5,887 nucleotides of DNA from DATDMG01 sp036518955 (lineage in GTDB: Bacteria; Actinomycetota; Actinomycetes; Actinomycetales; Kineosporiaceae), in NCBI GenBank assembly GCA_036518955.1, contig DATDMG010000341.1, positions 1 to 5,887 on the forward strand. Direction: 5' to 3'. Below the pieces are notes generated by a model, which made no database searches, was not told the origin of the DNA, and saw only the letters and a program-made list of their open reading frames with translations. Shown one piece after another: positions 4,053-5,887 of the stretch (positions are counted from its first letter, which is position 1; every line of letters starts with the position of its first letter). The translations under genes were made by a program, and so were the position numbers.

Positions 4053-5118
4053 ATGTCCCGCGAGACGCTCGACCACCTCAACACCCAGACCCTGATCGGC
4101 TTCACCAGCAGCCGAGGCCGCGCCTGGCACTACCGCGCCGACATGCAGGGCACCGAGCCGAACCACTACGAGGGCGCCGTCCCGGTCGCCGACGTCGAGC
4201 GGCGTCTGTTCGGCTGGGCCGCCACCGCGCGCCGGGTGGCCGTCGAGATCCCCGCCGACATCGACACCATGACCCACCTCGACGCCGACGGGCAGCCCAT
4301 GCGCTGGGATGTCCAGGACGACCGGCAGGCCATGACCCGCAGCGACAACGGCCACGTGATGGGCCTGTTCAGCACCGGCTACGAGCCGCACCAGTACCGT
4401 GAATGGCTGCTGGGCACCGTGTCCACCATCCTGGGTGACACCCTGGCGATCGGGTCGGCCGGATTGCTGCGCGGCGGGGCCGTCGCGTGGGTGTCGGTCG
4501 AGGTCCCCGACACCATCACCACCCCCGAAGGTGTCGCGTTCCGCCCGAACCTGCTGGCCTGCACCTCGTTCGACGGCAGCCTGGCCACCACGTACAAGCG
4601 GGTGTGCACCAACGTGGTGTGCGACAACACGATGGCCGTCGGGCTGGCCGAGCAAGGCCAGACCTACCGTGTCAAGCACTCCAAGTACTCCGGGCTGAAG
4701 CTGGCCGAGGCCCGCGACGCCCTCAAGATCGTGCACGCCACCGCCGACGAGTTCGCCGCCCAGGTCGCCCAGCTCTGCGCGACCACCGTCACCAACCGGC
4801 AGTGGGCCGCGTTCCTGGAAGAGGTCGCGCCGCTGGCCAAGGACGACGGCACGAAGCTGTCGGCCCGGGTCGCTGGGGATGGCCGAGAAGAAGCGCGGCG
4901 ACCTGTCCCGCCTGTGGAACTTCGACGACCGGGTGTCCCCCTGGCGCGGCACCGCCTGGGGTGTCCTTCAGGCGGACAACACCTGGCGCCACCACTTCCA
5001 GACCGTACGTGGCGAGACCCGCGCCGACCGGAACATGACCCGCGCCGTCACCGGCGAGACCACCCGCACCGACGCCGACACCATCACCACCCTCGAACGC
5101 GTCCTGATCACCTGCTGA
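4053..5118 (+). pseudogene. DUF932 phage/plasmid-type protein with a +1 frameshift
   Basis: The protein starts at ATG 4053 after AGGGAG and reads MSRETLDHLNTQTLIGFTSS. It keeps one frame for 272 codons, to the Arg codon at 4866-4868. Family signs include RRLFGWAATA near the start, AWVSVEVPD, FRPNLLACTSFDGSLATTYK and RVCTNVVCDNTM. The rest lies one base ahead in frame from 4870: SLGMAEKKRGDLSRLWNFDD, then RVSPWRGTAWGVLQADNTW and HHFQTVRGETRADRNMTRAV, ending TTLERVLITC at TGA 5116-5118. Removing one G from the GGG at 4867-4869 restores a continuous 354-residue DUF932 protein, the usual size. DUF932 proteins are common on plasmids and phages; their biochemical role is not established. The break is a natural mutation, a sequence error or, less likely, programmed frameshifting. 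Read straight on, the first frame yields an unnatural Arg/Pro/His-rich tail to 5477. The gene has its own promoter and leader. Confidence 0.85.
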
Positions 5119-5126
5119 CCGCGCGA

Positions 5127-5160
5127 CCCGGGGGCCACCACCACCGGTGGTGGCCCCGGG
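5127..5160 (+). terminator. 15-bp hairpin between the DUF932 gene and the next gene
   Basis: The left arm at 5127-5142 pairs with the right arm at 5146-5160 (GGTGGTGGCCCCGGG) through 15 base pairs, with one bulged G and a 3-base loop ACC. It begins 8 bases after the DUF932 stop. No U-tract follows. It is an intrinsic terminator or attenuator; the next ribosome binding site is about 30 bases downstream, so partial read-through into the 5206 gene is possible. Confidence 0.6.
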
Positions 5161-5205
5161 CCCCAGCCCGACCCCCCACACCCGCGCGGCCAGGAGGCAC
5201 CCAAA

Positions 5206-5541
5206 ATGATCACCAATGCCGGTTACGGCACCCACCACTGGTACGTCGGCCCCACCGACCCGAGCCGGGCCCCGTACCTTGCGGCCGAGGTCACCACCTA
5301 CGCCTGTCGCTGGGCCCGGGCCGCCCGCGCCGGGGCCAACACGACCCGTGGGGTCGAGGAGTCCCGAGAGAGCGACACCCGCCGCGCGACCACCGAGAAG
5401 GCCGCCCAGGCAGCAACCGAGGAGGCCGCGAAGGAGAACCGTGGACGACCAGACCACGCCAGCATCCGGGGACGTGACACCAACCGTCGTTGTCGACCCG
5501 ACCCGGGTGCAGTTCATCGCCCCGCGCGCCCTGCTGGTTGA
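5206..5541 (+). CDS. Small protein of unknown function, upstream of the ParB-like gene
   Basis: ATG 5206 follows AGGAGG (5192-5197) with an 8-base spacer, an excellent start. The first half is natural: MITNAGYGTHHWYVGPTDPS, then APYLAAEVTTYACRWARAA. The second half is a charged Ala/Glu/Arg/Thr segment (about residues 43-78, ending TEKAAQAATEEAAKEN) that should be helical and perhaps coiled. The last 33 codons overlap the start of the ParB-like gene in another frame and read as an Arg/Pro-rich tail, so the functional part may be the first 78 residues, or the gene may have lost its natural stop. The product is 111 residues as read. I do not recognise the family. The position between DUF932 and ParB-like genes, with tight overlap downstream, points to co-expression with the partition gene. 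Confidence 0.6.
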   Translation: MITNAGYGTHHWYVGPTDPSRAPYLAAEVTTYACRWARAARAGANTTRGVEESRESDTRRATTEKAAQAATEEAAKENRGRPDHASIRGRDTNRRCRPDPGAVHRPARPAG

Positions 5542-5887
5542 CGTCAACATCCGTGACGACCTGCAGATCACCCCTGCGTTCGTGGACAGCCTCACCCGGC
5601 ACGGGGTGCTGCAGCCCCTGCAGGGCGTGTTGACCGACGAGGGACAGGTGAGGGTGCGGCGCGGCCACCACCGCGCCGTCGGCGCCGTCGCGGCGAACCT
5701 GCCCGTAGTGCCGATCGTCGTGTTCGCCGACGAACGCACCACCCACGCCGCCCAGGTCGAACGGTTGCTGACCCAGCTCGACGAGAACGAGCAGCGAACC
5801 GCGCGTTCAGGAGCAGCGAACGAGCCGGGGTGGTGGCGCAACTGGCCGCCTTCCGGCTGAGCGTGACACAGATCAGCAAGCGCACCG
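5441..5887 (+). pseudogene. ParB-like partition protein with a 2-base frameshift, cut by the window end
   Basis: GTG 5441 follows AAGGAG (5431-5436) inside the preceding gene. The N-terminal domain is ParB/Spo0J-type: VDVNIRDDLQI (residues 33-43) is box I, HGVLQPL (54-60) follows, and RRGHHRAVGA (73-82) stands where ParB has its GERR-type CTP-binding motif, here as GHHR. PVVPIVVFAD and VERLLTQLDENEQRTA complete the domain. After Ala121 (codon 5801-5803) the frame breaks. Skipping the CG at 5804-5805 gives FRSSERAGVVAQLAAFRLSV followed by TQISKRT, the expected start of the KorB-type HTH, open to the window end. Left in frame, it would stop at 5860 after an aberrant tail. The duplicated CG in GCGCG is either a mutation or a sequence error. 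The family loads on parS DNA and segregates plasmids or chromosomes. No ParA or obvious parS is present, so the role could also be regulatory. Confidence 0.85.

Noticed and set aside
5119..5477. Long C-terminal extension of the DUF932 frame
   Set aside because: After the frameshift the reading is Arg/Pro/His-rich, while the true family sequence continues in the +1 frame and stops at 5118.
1..5887. CRISPR array, rRNA or tRNA genes
   Set aside because: No regularly spaced repeats, no conserved rRNA segments and no cloverleaf with tRNA features were found.

Overview
The window is very GC-rich. Its codons end mostly in G or C, GTG starts are used, and the ribosome binding sites are strong AGGAGG-type sites. 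This fits a filamentous actinomycete (Streptomyces- or Frankia-like). The content is accessory: an IS5-family insertion, decayed coding remnants, a triple-HTH DNA-binding protein, a DUF932 phage/plasmid-type protein and a ParB-like partition protein. I read it as part of an integrated or free plasmid, or an integrative element. The genus is not determined.

Layout. Positions 1-275 hold the interior of an HTH (replication/regulator-like) gene, cut off by an IS5-family element (about 276-1170) whose DDE transposase lies on the minus strand and looks intact. Right of the IS, 1309-1425 encodes a 38-residue peptide with a textbook double-glycine leader and an 11-residue aromatic core lacking Cys, Ser and Thr. 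No modification or export gene is visible beside it. From 1426 to about 2480 no intact gene is convincing. The stretch holds short ORFs, direct repeats, minus-strand coding remnants (one possibly the tail of an IS4-type transposase) and a strong palindrome at 2306-2337.

From about 2500 an organised plus-strand module begins. A leader with a large hairpin precedes the triple-HTH protein (2668-3519). A 533-base intergenic region follows, with a terminator-like hairpin, a cloverleaf-like palindrome, and a promoter plus a second leader. This precedes a DUF932 protein (4053-5118) broken by a one-base frameshift. A 15-bp hairpin then separates it from a small unknown protein (5206-5541), which overlaps a ParB-like gene (5441 to window end) that also carries a frameshift.

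The two most interesting signals are the double-glycine micropeptide and the matched pair of structured leaders upstream of the HTH and DUF932 genes. Both leaders have a CCATAAT -10 region, a loop or unpaired GTCTGGTAGCCC next to strong stems, and a downstream ACAACCGC. This suggests the two genes share a cis-acting RNA or DNA control element. The two clean frameshifts, the IS insertion and the remnants indicate either a decaying element or consensus errors in the sequence. The sequence alone cannot separate these.
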